Assembly: GCF_042214795.1 (NCBI RefSeq)
Contig: NZ_CP090177.1
Coordinates: forward strand, 992,001 to 1,056,000
Reading direction: 5' to 3'
DNA from: Arcobacter iocasae
GTDB taxonomy: Bacteria; Campylobacterota; Campylobacteria; Campylobacterales; Arcobacteraceae
DNA: 64,000 nucleotides
Part shown: piece by piece, positions 16,797-25,241 of the stretch
Numbering within the stretch: the stretch's first letter is position 1
Layout of the letters: each line of letters starts with the position of its first letter
Notes under the pieces: generated by a model
What the model was told of the DNA's origin: nothing
The model's input: the letters and a program-made list of their open reading frames with translations, nothing else
Databases searched by the model: none
Position numbers and translations under genes: made by a program

Positions 16797-17177
16797 TTGA
16801 AATTAGCAGCTATTGATATTGGATTAAAAAGAATTGGCCTAGCGCTAAGCCTAACTAAGAGTTTAGTTACCCCACAAACAGCCATCTTAAGAAAGAATAG
16901 GAACCAAGCTTCAAATGATGTTGATAGCTTTTTAAAAGAGTGGGAAATAGATAAATTAATTGTAGGATTTCCTAGTTCCAGTGATGATATGCAAAAAAGA
17001 GTAAAACACTTCGTAAATCTTCTAAAATTTGAAGGTGAGATTGCTTTTCAAGAAGAAAATATGAGCTCAATAGAAGCAGAAGAGCTAATGAAAGGTGATA
17101 TAAAATATAAAAGAGATGGGAGAGTTGACTCCCTTGCTGCTAAAATAATACTTGAGAGATATTTAGCAAAAAATTAA
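16797..17177 (+). CDS. ruvX: Holliday junction resolvase-like protein RuvX (YqgF)
   Basis: 126 residues from TTG 16797, with AAGGA six bases upstream. RNase H-like fold: LAAIDIGLKRIGLALS with the first catalytic Asp, KLIVGFPSSSDD, FQEENMSSIEAEELM and RVDSLAAKIILERYL with a second acid. YqgF proteins act in 16S rRNA 5' maturation in E. coli and resemble Holliday resolvases, so the true role here is by homology. It ends in a strong bidirectional hairpin shared with the convergent lpoB-like gene. Confidence 0.88.
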   Translation: MKLAAIDIGLKRIGLALSLTKSLVTPQTAILRKNRNQASNDVDSFLKEWEIDKLIVGFPSSSDDMQKRVKHFVNLLKFEGEIAFQEENMSSIEAEELMKGDIKYKRDGRVDSLAAKIILERYLAKN

Positions 17178-17202
17178 TTATAGGGAGAAGCCCTATAATT
17201 AA
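17174..17202. terminator. bidirectional terminator between ruvX and the LpoB-like gene
   Basis: TTAATTATAGGG (17174-17185) pairs exactly with CCCTATAATTAA (17191-17202) across a 5-base loop. A/T-rich tails on both sides serve both converging genes. Confidence 0.8.
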
Positions 17203-17209
17203 ACTATTT

Positions 17210-17821
17210 TTACCAAGTCACAGTATCATTTGAGCCAATTTTTCCTATAACTACCTCATCTTCCCAAGTAACAAGTCCAGTTTTTATATCTGTTAAAGAT
17301 AATTGAAAATAGTATTCAACTATTTGGTCATCTTTATTTGCTTTTGCTGTTCTTTGTAAGATGCTTCCTGAAAGTGATAAACTCGGAGCGTAAAGTGTAT
17401 TTTTTTGAATCGTAGTGCTTTTTTTGAACTCATCATTATCTCTTAGTTTTCTACTATCTTGTGCTAAATCATCCCTTTGTGTTCCAACAGCTGATGTGAT
17501 TATTGCTTTTCCTGAATTTAATATCAATATTCTCATTTTTTTAGTTAAGAATTTCACATCAAATCTTTGAGTAGTATCATTTATTATATCACTCATCATA
17601 ACAACATTTTTTCCACCACCTCTTTTATCTAAAGCCCCACTTGATAACAATGATTTAGCCATATCACTAGCTGCTTTTTCAAAATCTTGTCTATCAATTC
17701 CCATTGTTACAACTGAAGATTTTGGAGAATTTTCTGGTAAATACTCAGGTTTATGTGTACAACCTGCAAAAAAAATTGTTCCCATAAATAGAGTTGAAAT
17801 TATTAATTTTTTATTTTTCAT
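17210..17821 (-). CDS. penicillin-binding protein activator LpoB-like lipoprotein
   Basis: 203 residues with a lipoprotein signal (lipobox FAGC, Cys21). Mature domain of the LpoB type: VTMGIDRQDFEKAASDMAKS, VVMMSDIINDTTQRFD, APSLSLSGSILQRT, QLSLTDIKTGLVTWEDEVVI. In enterics LpoB is an outer-membrane lipoprotein that stimulates PBP1b. Here it is the third gene of a lipoprotein operon (COG3014, YcfL-like, LpoB-like). The same three families are found together in other proteobacteria as I recall, supporting the family call rather than the exact partner. Confidence 0.85.
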   Translation of the reverse strand: MKNKKLIISTLFMGTIFFAGCTHKPEYLPENSPKSSVVTMGIDRQDFEKAASDMAKSLLSSGALDKRGGGKNVVMMSDIINDTTQRFDVKFLTKKMRILILNSGKAIITSAVGTQRDDLAQDSRKLRDNDEFKKSTTIQKNTLYAPSLSLSGSILQRTAKANKDDQIVEYYFQLSLTDIKTGLVTWEDEVVIGKIGSNDTVTW

Positions 17822-17829
17822 TTTATTCC

Positions 17830-18273
17830 TTAGTTTTGATATTCATAATGACTACTATCTTTTCTTTGTTCATCATCTCTACTTGTATCTTGTACTCTTA
17901 TTACAAAATCTTTGATTTGATTTGAAGGGGATACTCCATTAATCGTAAAATCCCTATTCTCTTCAACTGTTGCCTTTTTCCATTTAGATAATATTGTTTT
18001 TACAATAAAACCATTTTTATCTATCCAATCTATCTTATAAGCTACATTTCTATTCATATAAGTTGTATTTTTAAATCTAGCTTGTACAACCCAAAAGCCA
18101 TCACTTTTTTGAAAATAGTTTAGTTTTTCAAGCTTTAACCAGCTATCCAAAGCTTTATCTATTACTATGTGTGAGTCATCACTTATTTTAGGCTCAACTT
18201 TTACTTCTTTTTGTGCACACCCACTAAAAAGCATAACACTTATTATTGTAATAATTAAATATATCTTTTTCAT
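17830..18273 (-). CDS. YcfL-family (DUF1425) lipoprotein
   Basis: 147 residues, signal with lipobox FSGC (Cys19). The mature part fits DUF1425: FWVVQARFKNTTYMNRNVAY, KIDWIDKNGFIVKTILSKW, FTINGVSPSNQIKDFVIRV. The fold is an immunoglobulin-like sandwich as known for YcfL. It sits nine bases from both neighbours in the COG3014-YcfL-LpoB operon, so a shared envelope role near the peptidoglycan synthases is likely. Molecular function unknown. Confidence 0.82.
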   Translation of the reverse strand: MKKIYLIITIISVMLFSGCAQKEVKVEPKISDDSHIVIDKALDSWLKLEKLNYFQKSDGFWVVQARFKNTTYMNRNVAYKIDWIDKNGFIVKTILSKWKKATVEENRDFTINGVSPSNQIKDFVIRVQDTSRDDEQRKDSSHYEYQN

Positions 18274-18282
18274 AAATCTCCT

Positions 18283-19620
18283 TTAAAATAAAATCTTGTG
18301 AATTATATTATTTCCTATTGATTGTGATTTTACATAAATTAATGCATTTTTATCATTAGGAATAAAAACTTCTTTTATAATTTTACCTTCATTATTTTTA
18401 ATTTCAATTGGTTTGCCATCAAGTTTTACCCTTAAACTTTGAAAGTTTTTAGGTAAAGCACTCCAAGACCTCACATCAGTTTTGTTTGTCAAATTTTGAT
18501 ATAAAAACCCTAAAAACCCAGCTAAAGGGCTTGAATCATTGAGTTGTTTTTGTGTAATTGTTTTTGCAATTGTATTTGCTATTGCTTCACTTAAAATAGC
18601 TGGGAATCTTTTTTTAAATTCTGTTTTTATTACATTATCCATATTACAAACTTCTGTTGTATCTTTTCCATTAATATCTAAATAAGCATATGAACTACTT
18701 CTTTCAACAATTTTGGGTAAAGCAATACCTGTATATATGACATTTCTTGTAAAAATAAATAGTGGAATATCAATTCTTATCTCATCTTTTATCATTCCTT
18801 GACCATTTTCATAAATAATCCAAGCATATTTTTCTTTTGAATTTTTCAAAGAAGAAGCAAGATATTTATTACTCAATTCATAATCGCTTTTGATTTGTCC
18901 ATTTGAAGGTTGCATCTCCATTGATTCTTTTAATAAATCTCTTGCTTTTACAGAATCACCCTCTAATAAAAAGTAAACTCCAGCCATATAAGTTGTAAAA
19001 GGATTTATAAAATCGGGATATGCTTTAAAATCATTTAACAAACCATCATATTGTTTATATACAGTATTTTCGGCTTCTTTATTCTCTTTTTCAAAATTCG
19101 CCTCTTTTTTTTGTATCTCACTTTTAAAATAATCTTTTGCTCTTCTTTGTCTATCCAAAGCTCTATTAAACTCTATCCTTGCATTTACATTATCATGTAA
19201 ACTTGCGTAATTTAAAGCTTTATAAGTATTTACCATCACTTTCTCATAAGTGTTTCCCTCATACTCATTTGCATTGTTATTTATTAAAATACTTTTTGAA
19301 CTCTCTAAAGTATTATTTAAAATTGAGTCTTTATCTACTGTTTGTTTATACTTCTCTTCTGCTTCATCAAAAAACCCGTTACTTTTTTTATAAGCAAAAC
19401 AATTTCTAGCCAATGATCCACCTTGTATACCCCAAAGTATTGGATCATCATCATCTTTTATTTTTTCTTCTATTTGTGTATAGTCACAATTTTTTGATTC
19501 TAAGTTAGAATCAAAACTATTCAGAGAGTCTTCATATCCACTTATAACAGCACACCCATAAAAAGAGAATACAAATATACTATTTAATAAGATTTTTATA
19601 AGTCCCCTTTTATTAATCAT
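18283..19620 (-). CDS. COG3014-family lipoprotein
   Basis: 445 residues. Signal peptide ends FYGC (Cys23). The N-terminal half is rich in Cys/charged residues and predicted helical repeats (KVMVNTYKALNYASLHDN, ARIEFNRALDRQRRAKDYF, AGVYFLLEGDSVKARDLL, TPR-like). The C-terminal half is beta-rich (AWIIYENGQGMIKDEIRIDI, KLDGKPIEIK). It leads the operon with the YcfL-like and LpoB-like genes and overlaps neither. It starts two bases after acpS ends, so acpS is probably on the same transcript. Family recognised from these segments and the context. Function unknown. Confidence 0.78.
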   Translation of the reverse strand: MINKRGLIKILLNSIFVFSFYGCAVISGYEDSLNSFDSNLESKNCDYTQIEEKIKDDDDPILWGIQGGSLARNCFAYKKSNGFFDEAEEKYKQTVDKDSILNNTLESSKSILINNNANEYEGNTYEKVMVNTYKALNYASLHDNVNARIEFNRALDRQRRAKDYFKSEIQKKEANFEKENKEAENTVYKQYDGLLNDFKAYPDFINPFTTYMAGVYFLLEGDSVKARDLLKESMEMQPSNGQIKSDYELSNKYLASSLKNSKEKYAWIIYENGQGMIKDEIRIDIPLFIFTRNVIYTGIALPKIVERSSSYAYLDINGKDTTEVCNMDNVIKTEFKKRFPAILSEAIANTIAKTITQKQLNDSSPLAGFLGFLYQNLTNKTDVRSWSALPKNFQSLRVKLDGKPIEIKNNEGKIIKEVFIPNDKNALIYVKSQSIGNNIIHKILF

Positions 19621-19622
19621 AA

Positions 19623-19973
19623 CTAGTTTTTCTCTAAAGCAACAACAGCTATTGCAAAACCAGTATCATGAGTAATAGAGAGATGAGCATTTTTTATTGA
19701 AAAGTTATCTATAACTTTTTGTGAAAAAGTTATAAGAGGAGCATTTTTAGCTGTTTTTGAAATAATAATATCATGGAAACCGCACTCCTCTCCTATCCCA
19801 CAAGCAAGAGCTTTACTTGCAGCCTCTTTTGCAGCCCAAAATCCGGCTGCTGTTTCTACTTTTTTTATAAGTTTTATTTCATCGTCATTTAAATATTTTT
19901 GATAAGCTTTATTTCCAAACTTTTCATACATATTTTCAATTCTTTTTATACTTACTACATCTATACCAATCAT
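19623..19973 (-). CDS. acpS: holo-[acyl-carrier-protein] synthase
   Basis: 116 residues. It transfers 4'-phosphopantetheine from CoA to a serine on ACP. Motifs: IGIDVVSIKRIENM with metal ligand Asp5, FWAAKEAASKALACGIGEEC with the Glu/Lys pair, and the C-terminal HLSITHDTGFAIAVVALE. Normal length for the small trimeric AcpS family. It heads the minus-strand run into the COG3014 lipoprotein operon. Confidence 0.94.
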   Translation of the reverse strand: MIGIDVVSIKRIENMYEKFGNKAYQKYLNDDEIKLIKKVETAAGFWAAKEAASKALACGIGEECGFHDIIISKTAKNAPLITFSQKVIDNFSIKNAHLSITHDTGFAIAVVALEKN

Positions 19974-20072
19974 TTTTAGCCTATGTGAATTATTTTTAAA
20001 TGATATTATACCTAATCATTTTAATAGAATATAACAATGATTAGTACTCTACTAACTAAATACAAATTCCCA

Positions 20073-20840
20073 TTATTTACTCTCTACATTTGTTACATCA
20101 ATTTTACTAATTGTTAAATATGTTACAACAATTAAAATAATAGAAAAAAATGCAATATTTATATTTCCTGCAGGAATTCCCATACCACCGTCTGCTGGAG
20201 TTTGAATAAATAAATCACCTAAAGATGCACCTATTGGACGAGTTACTATAAATGCTATCCAAAATGCCATAACACCATTTAATATTTTTGCATAAAATAA
20301 TCCACCTGCAATTAAAAAGATACCACCAAATAACATTAATGAATTTAAATATCCAAAGTTCAAATGCTCAGAAACTGTATCTCCAACCCCTGTCCCTAGT
20401 GCAAATGTAATTAAAACAATTAACCAATAAAAAACTTCTCTTTTATTATTTGTAATTTTATGAATTGATAAAGTACCTTCTTTTTTGTACCATAATAAAA
20501 ATCCTAAAATCATCGCAATTGTAAATACAATGTCTAAAGTTATTAAACTAACATTAAAATTATCAACAAGAATATCAGTTATCAAAGTTCCTTCTATACT
20601 CATCATTACAATTAAAAACCAATAAGCTGGTGCAAAATATTTTTTTAAACTAAAATTCCAAAGTATAGCTCCTAAAGTAATTACTCCCATAAGTATTGTT
20701 GTTCCTGCTAAGCCCAAATTCATATCTACTGCAACAAAATCAGCTGCTGTTTCACCAACAGTTGTAGATAATATTTTAACAATCCAAAAAAATAGTGTTA
20801 ACCCTGCTACTCTATTTAATGTAAAGTTTTTTTCTATCAT
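20073..20840 (-). CDS. COG4705-family multi-pass membrane protein
   Basis: 255 residues with about eight membrane segments. Two similar halves are visible: KILSTTVGETAADFVAVDM with its following helix, and GTGVGDTVSEHLNFGYLNS with its following helix, each carrying T-x-V-G-[ED]-T, so this is an internal duplication. FIVTRPIGASLGDL is a third Gly/Asp motif. This is the COG4705 pattern of uncharacterised membrane proteins. It is divergent from, and probably controlled by, the two-component pair next door. A transport or metal/lipid role is possible but not shown. Confidence 0.75.
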   Translation of the reverse strand: MIEKNFTLNRVAGLTLFFWIVKILSTTVGETAADFVAVDMNLGLAGTTILMGVITLGAILWNFSLKKYFAPAYWFLIVMMSIEGTLITDILVDNFNVSLITLDIVFTIAMILGFLLWYKKEGTLSIHKITNNKREVFYWLIVLITFALGTGVGDTVSEHLNFGYLNSLMLFGGIFLIAGGLFYAKILNGVMAFWIAFIVTRPIGASLGDLFIQTPADGGMGIPAGNINIAFFSIILIVVTYLTISKIDVTNVESK

Positions 20841-20880
20841 ATATAACTCCTCAAATTTTAATTATTAGAATTATTCTATT

Positions 20881-20985
20881 TGAAAATGAAATAAAAATTA
20901 ATTTTCATTTCATTTATTAAACCTAGAATTTCAAAATAATAAAACTATTGTTATAATGGTTATGTAAGTAATAAGGTAAAAATAA
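20881..20985. promoter_or_regulatory. divergent promoter region between the COG4705 gene and the response regulator
   Basis: The region contains repeated TCATTT/ATGAAA blocks (for example TTTTCATTTCATTT at 20901-20914 and TGAAAATGAAA at 20880-20890) forming an imperfect inverted arrangement. A -10 TATAAT lies at 20952-20957 for the response regulator. The repeats are candidate binding sites for the neighbouring OmpR-type regulator. Confidence 0.45.
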
Positions 20986-20988
20986 ATT

Positions 20989-21645
20989 ATGAAAATTTTA
21001 ATTATAGAAGATGATGAAAATATATTGTCATTGTTAGAAAGAGGATTAAACGAAGAAGGTCATGTTATTCAAAGTGCTATAGATGGAGAAGATGGTGAAT
21101 ATCTAGCAACAGAAAATAATTATGACATTATAATCTTAGATTGGATGCTACCTAATAAAAACGGCTTAACAATACTAGAAAATATTAGAAAAAAATCAAT
21201 AACAACACCGGTACTAATGTTAACTGCAAAATCTGAAATTATCGATAAAGTAAAAGGATTAAAAAGTGGTGCAGATGATTATCTTGCAAAACCTTTCGAT
21301 TATGAAGAATTACTTGCTAGAATAGAAGCCTTATATAGAAGAGGAGTATCTAAAGGAATTAATATAATAGAAATATCAAATATTACTATTGACATAGATA
21401 AAAAAATAGTGGCGAAAGATACTATTCCACTACAATTAACATCAAAAGAGTATGATTTATTTCTTTTTTTAATAAAAAATAAAAACTCAATGATTTCAAA
21501 TAGTATGATAGAAGAACAACTCTGGAATGAAAATGAATTTATCAATAGTAATGTTATTCAAGTAACTATGTATAATTTAAAAAAGAAAATTGGTAAAGAT
21601 ATTATCAAAAATTTTAGAGGATTAGGGTATAAACTTGATGTTTAA
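20989..21645 (+). CDS. OmpR-family response regulator
   Basis: 218 residues. The receiver domain (1-115) has acidic pocket IIEDDENI, phospho-acceptor Asp in IIILDWMLPNKNGL and Lys in DDYLAKPFDYEELL. The C-terminal winged helix (about 125-218) has LTSKEYDLFLFLIKNKNSMI and the ending IIKNFRGLGYKLDV. It overlaps the histidine kinase gene by eight bases, so the two are translationally coupled. The divergent COG4705 gene is the likely target. The stimulus is unknown. Confidence 0.93.
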   Translation: MKILIIEDDENILSLLERGLNEEGHVIQSAIDGEDGEYLATENNYDIIILDWMLPNKNGLTILENIRKKSITTPVLMLTAKSEIIDKVKGLKSGADDYLAKPFDYEELLARIEALYRRGVSKGINIIEISNITIDIDKKIVAKDTIPLQLTSKEYDLFLFLIKNKNSMISNSMIEEQLWNENEFINSNVIQVTMYNLKKKIGKDIIKNFRGLGYKLDV

Positions 21646-22954
21646 AAGTTTAAAGACAAGAATATTATTTTGGTTTGGAAGCATTACATTTTTATTACTT
21701 ATAATATTTAGTATTGCTTTTAACTATTTTTTTGAAAAAAGTGTTTATTCTAGTATTGAAGCAAAATTATATGAAGAAGCAATTTATTTTAAAGACAATA
21801 TAAATATTACAAATTTTGACAAAACCATCCAAAAAAATAAAAACCTAGATTCAAGTATTGCAATTATTAAAAATATGCAAGTTATAAAAAAAACAAATTA
21901 TTTTAATACAAAAAGTTTAAAACAATATCTTAATACAAAAAAATCATTTTTAATTGTTGATAATGGAGAAAATCTACAGGCTTTTTATTTTATAAATCTT
22001 TCTGATGATACAAAAATTGTTATTTCAAAAGAAGATATTGATGATAAAGTTGAAGATGTTACAGATACAATGCTGGTAATCGAACCATTATTATTATTTG
22101 CATTAATTTTTTTAGCAAGTAAAATGATAGATAAAATATTAATACCTATAAAAGAACTTACTAAAGTATCAGAAGAGCTTTCAATCAATAATTTCTCAAC
22201 TACAATTTCTATCCCCTCTAAAGATGATGAAATCAAAAAACTTATAAGTACTTTTAATCACATGATAATTAGATTACAAAATGGGGTTGAAAATTTAGAT
22301 AGATTTAATAGTGATGTTTCCCATGAGTTAAAAACACCCTTAACTGTAATAAGAGGAGAAATTGATTTAACCTTGCGAAAACAAAGAGAACCCGAGTATT
22401 ATATTAGAACATTGAGCACTCTTAATTATGAAGCTAAACAAATCGAAAAAATCGTTGAAAATTTATTATTATTAACAAAATATTCAAAAGAGAATATTGA
22501 AAAAACATTTGAAGAGTGTTATTTAAAAAACATATTATTGAATACATTATTGATGTACAAAAAAAATATTGATGAAAAGAATATTACTATTAATATTAAA
22601 AAACTGGAAGATTTAACAATCATAGGTAATTTACAATTAATAAAAACTATTTTTTCAAATCTAATTGATAATGCAATAAAATATACAAATGAGAATAAAA
22701 ATATTTTTATTTCATTGGAAGCATTAAATGAACACATTTATTTTAATATAATTGATGAAGGAATTGGGATACCTAAAGAAGAACTTTCTAATGTAGTTAA
22801 TAGATTTTATAGAGTTGATGAATCTAGAAATAAAAAAATAAAAGGTTTCGGACTTGGACTATCTATTGTAAAAAATAGTATTGATCTTCACAATGCAAAA
22901 TTTAAAATAGAATCTACATTAAATGAAGGTACAAAAATCACTGTTATATTTTAA
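21638..22954 (+). CDS. sensor histidine kinase
   Basis: 438 residues from ATG 21638 (a TTG one codon earlier is less likely). Two membrane segments (about 10-32 and 145-165) flank a periplasmic sensor region of about 110 residues rich in Lys/Asn. HAMP follows, then HisKA with DVSHELKTPLTVIRGEIDL (phospho-His), N box NLIDNAIKYTNE, G1 DEGIGIP and G2 GFGLGLSIV. It is the partner of the overlapping OmpR-type regulator. No known ligand-binding motif is seen in the sensor. Confidence 0.92.
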   Translation: MFKSLKTRILFWFGSITFLLLIIFSIAFNYFFEKSVYSSIEAKLYEEAIYFKDNINITNFDKTIQKNKNLDSSIAIIKNMQVIKKTNYFNTKSLKQYLNTKKSFLIVDNGENLQAFYFINLSDDTKIVISKEDIDDKVEDVTDTMLVIEPLLLFALIFLASKMIDKILIPIKELTKVSEELSINNFSTTISIPSKDDEIKKLISTFNHMIIRLQNGVENLDRFNSDVSHELKTPLTVIRGEIDLTLRKQREPEYYIRTLSTLNYEAKQIEKIVENLLLLTKYSKENIEKTFEECYLKNILLNTLLMYKKNIDEKNITINIKKLEDLTIIGNLQLIKTIFSNLIDNAIKYTNENKNIFISLEALNEHIYFNIIDEGIGIPKEELSNVVNRFYRVDESRNKKIKGFGLGLSIVKNSIDLHNAKFKIESTLNEGTKITVIF

Positions 22955-23019
22955 AAACTTATTTTAAAATTTAAGAGAGTAGCTTATTTCTAAATACCAA
23001 AATCTAACAATAATTTGGC

Positions 23020-23025
23020 TATGAT
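23020..23025 (+). promoter_or_regulatory. -10 element for the OppB-like gene
   Basis: TATGAT after TTTGGC, resembling an extended -10. It lies inside the extra codons of the longer possible reading frame, which argues for the later ATG at 23069 as the gene start. Confidence 0.4.
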
Positions 23026-23068
23026 TTCATCAAACAAGCTTAAATTAAAAAGGATATATAGAAAAGTT

Positions 23069-24028
23069 ATGCAATTGTTTTTTAGAAAACTATTATATCT
23101 TATCATTATGCTTTTTATTATTAGCCTAATATCTTTTTTAGCCATACATCTAGCACCTAACTCATTTTTTGCAAGTGGAGATCTAAATCCAAATATTACA
23201 GAAGAGTCAATCAAACATTTAAAAGCTATTTATGGCTTAGATAAACCACTTTATGTGCAATATTTTTCTTGGATTTTTGCAATACTTCATCTTGATTTTG
23301 GTATCTCTTTTAGCTCAGGAGAAATGGTTAAAAATGAGATTCTAAATAGAATCCCAATAACCCTTGCCCTAAATATCATCTCAATGGTTTTTATATTTAT
23401 AATATCACTTTATTTAGGTATTAAATCAGCTCTAAATAAATCAACTTTTTTTGATAAATTTACTGGTCAACTTTCACTTTTAAGTTTCTCTATGCCTTCA
23501 TTTTATTTGGCACTACTTGGAGTTTTAGTTTTTGCAGTTAACTTTGAGGTTTTGCCTATATCTGGATTGCATAGTGTAAAAGATGATGGAAGTTTTACTT
23601 ATTATTTAGATTTTGCAAAGCATTTGGTTTTACCAATATTTATAATTGTTTTTGGTGGAATTGGAAGTTTGACTTTATATATAAGATCACTTACAATTGA
23701 AATACTAAAAAGTGATTACATCTTTTTTGCAAAAGCTAGAGGACTAAATAAAAAACAAATTTTGAGATACTATATTTTACCAAATTTATATCCCCCTGTT
23801 ATTACAATACTTGGATTATCACTTCCAGGGATTATTGGTGGTTCTGTTATACTTGAAACAATATTTTCAATAGATGGAATGGGCTTACTATTTTTTCATA
23901 GTGCCTTAGCTCATGATTATCCAGTGATTATGGGAATACTAATTATTGGAGCATTTTTAACCCTTCTTGGAAATATGTTGGCTGATTTAGTTTTACTAAA
24001 ACTCAATCCAAATTTTGATACAAAATAA
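23069..24028 (+). CDS. ABC transporter permease, DppB/OppB family
   Basis: 319 residues from ATG 23069. Upstream in-frame TTG 23015 and ATG 23021 exist, but a -10-like TATGAT overlaps them. Six membrane segments. First helix FFRKLLYLIIMLFIISLISF, then GLDKPLYVQYFSWIFAILHL-type loop, LSFSMPSFYLALLGVLVFAV, KARGLNKKQILRYYILPNLY (EAA loop) and SIDGMGLLFFHSALAHDYPV. These fit peptide/nickel permeases. The OppC partner, ATPases and binding protein are not adjacent. panC follows with overlapping context, so this is an orphan permease gene here. Confidence 0.85.
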   Translation: MQLFFRKLLYLIIMLFIISLISFLAIHLAPNSFFASGDLNPNITEESIKHLKAIYGLDKPLYVQYFSWIFAILHLDFGISFSSGEMVKNEILNRIPITLALNIISMVFIFIISLYLGIKSALNKSTFFDKFTGQLSLLSFSMPSFYLALLGVLVFAVNFEVLPISGLHSVKDDGSFTYYLDFAKHLVLPIFIIVFGGIGSLTLYIRSLTIEILKSDYIFFAKARGLNKKQILRYYILPNLYPPVITILGLSLPGIIGGSVILETIFSIDGMGLLFFHSALAHDYPVIMGILIIGAFLTLLGNMLADLVLLKLNPNFDTK

Positions 24029-24050
24029 AAAAGTCATTAAAGGAAATTTA

Positions 24051-24875
24051 TTGAAAATAATTAATACTATAGAAGAATTACAAGCTATTAGAAAAGAGTT
24101 AAATGGAACAATTGGTTTTGTTCCAACTATGGGCGCTTTACATGAAGGACATATTTCATTAATCAAAAATGCAAGAGTAAATAATGACATTGTAATAGTT
24201 TCAATTTTTCTAAATCCAACACAATTTTTACCAAATGAAGACTTAGATAAATATCCTAAAAAAGATGCAGCAGATAAAAGAATCTGTGAACTTTGTAAAG
24301 TTGATTATTTATTTATGCCAGATGTTAATTCTATGTATCAAAGCAATGATGAGATTTCAATAAAAGCTCCAAAAATCACTGGCTTTATTTTAGAAGGCGA
24401 AAAAAGACCTGGACACTTTGATGGTGTATTACAAGTAGTTTTAAAACTATTTAATTTAGTTCAACCTTCAAATGCATACTTTGGGAAAAAAGATGCCCAA
24501 CAACTCTCTTTAATCTCTCAAATGGTTAAAAATCTTTTTTTACCTATAAACATAGTTGAATGTGACATTATAAGAGAAGCAGATGGACTTGCAATGAGTT
24601 CAAGAAATATATATTTATCAATTGAAGAGAGAAAAGAAGCCTTAGCTATTTCAAAATCTTTAAATATGACAATTATTGCCGTTACTAAAGGTGAAAGAGA
24701 TGCTAAAACTATAAAAACAAAAATGAAAGAAATAATGTCAAATCTAGATGTAGAATATGTAGCAATTGTAAATAGAAATTTTGAAGAGATTCAAACAATA
24801 GAAGTAAAAAATACAATCATACTTATTGCTTGTAAAGTTGGCAATACAAGACTTATCGATAATATGTGGATATAA
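24051..24875 (+). CDS. panC: pantothenate synthetase
   Basis: 274 residues from TTG 24051, chosen because AAAGGA lies six bases upstream. A TTG at 24015 inside the previous gene has no RBS. It joins pantoate and beta-alanine with ATP. Motifs: FVPTMGALHEGHISLI (HIGH-like), IFLNPTQFLPNEDLDKYP, GHFDGVLQVVLKLFNLVQP, YFGKKDAQQL, and EADGLAMSSRNIYLS (KMSKS-like). Normal length. It ends in a shared convergent terminator. Confidence 0.94.
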   Translation: MKIINTIEELQAIRKELNGTIGFVPTMGALHEGHISLIKNARVNNDIVIVSIFLNPTQFLPNEDLDKYPKKDAADKRICELCKVDYLFMPDVNSMYQSNDEISIKAPKITGFILEGEKRPGHFDGVLQVVLKLFNLVQPSNAYFGKKDAQQLSLISQMVKNLFLPINIVECDIIREADGLAMSSRNIYLSIEERKEALAISKSLNMTIIAVTKGERDAKTIKTKMKEIMSNLDVEYVAIVNRNFEEIQTIEVKNTIILIACKVGNTRLIDNMWI

Positions 24876-24894
24876 ACTCTTTTAAGAGTTTATA
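24871..24894. terminator. bidirectional terminator between panC and the DUF2892-like gene
   Basis: ATAAACTCTT / AAGAGTTTAT perfect ten-bp stem with a two-base centre. It contains the panC stop codon and lies next to the stop of the convergent small gene. Confidence 0.7.
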
Positions 24895-25072
24895 TCGTAC
24901 ATTTTTTGCTTATTATGCATAAAGGACAAAAATTAGTAAGTCCTGCTAATAAAGGTAATATTCCTAAATAAAACCAAGCAATCCCTGTATAAAATCCCAC
25001 TAATATCAAAATAATACCTATAGCAATTCTAAATTTTCTACAAAAAAGTTTTATTTTATCAAATTTATTCAT
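24890..25072 (-). CDS. small DUF2892-type inner-membrane protein
   Basis: 60 residues from ATG 25072, which has AAGGA seven bases upstream. A longer frame to 25138 lacks an RBS. Two hydrophobic stretches (FRIAIGIILILVGFYTG and AWFYLGILPLLAGLTNF) are followed by a Cys-rich tail NFCPLCIISKKCTI. The pattern fits DUF2892/YgaP C-terminal membrane proteins. The paired cysteines may bind metal or sulfur. Function unknown. Confidence 0.72.
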   Translation of the reverse strand: MNKFDKIKLFCRKFRIAIGIILILVGFYTGIAWFYLGILPLLAGLTNFCPLCIISKKCTI

Positions 25073-25211
25073 TTTACATTCCTTATAAAATAAGTTTTTC
25101 TTATGAGTAATTATACATATTAAATATAAAATTGTCAAATATAATTATAATAAAATATTATAATAAAATATTTTATTTTTTGCTATTTTTGATAAATTCA
25201 AACTATTATGC

Positions 25212-25217
25212 TAAAAT
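25212..25217 (+). promoter_or_regulatory. -10 element for rimO
   Basis: TAAAAT in the context TATGCTAAAAT, an extended -10. The RBS is weak (TAGG at 25232-25235), upstream of the ATG at 25242. Confidence 0.45.
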
Positions 25218-25241
25218 TCCAAAAAAACTAATAGGTTATAT

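Noticed and set aside
23015..23068. TTG 23015 / ATG 23021 as the OppB-like start
   Set aside because: A -10-like TATGAT overlaps these codons and the later ATG gives the usual N-terminus of the family.
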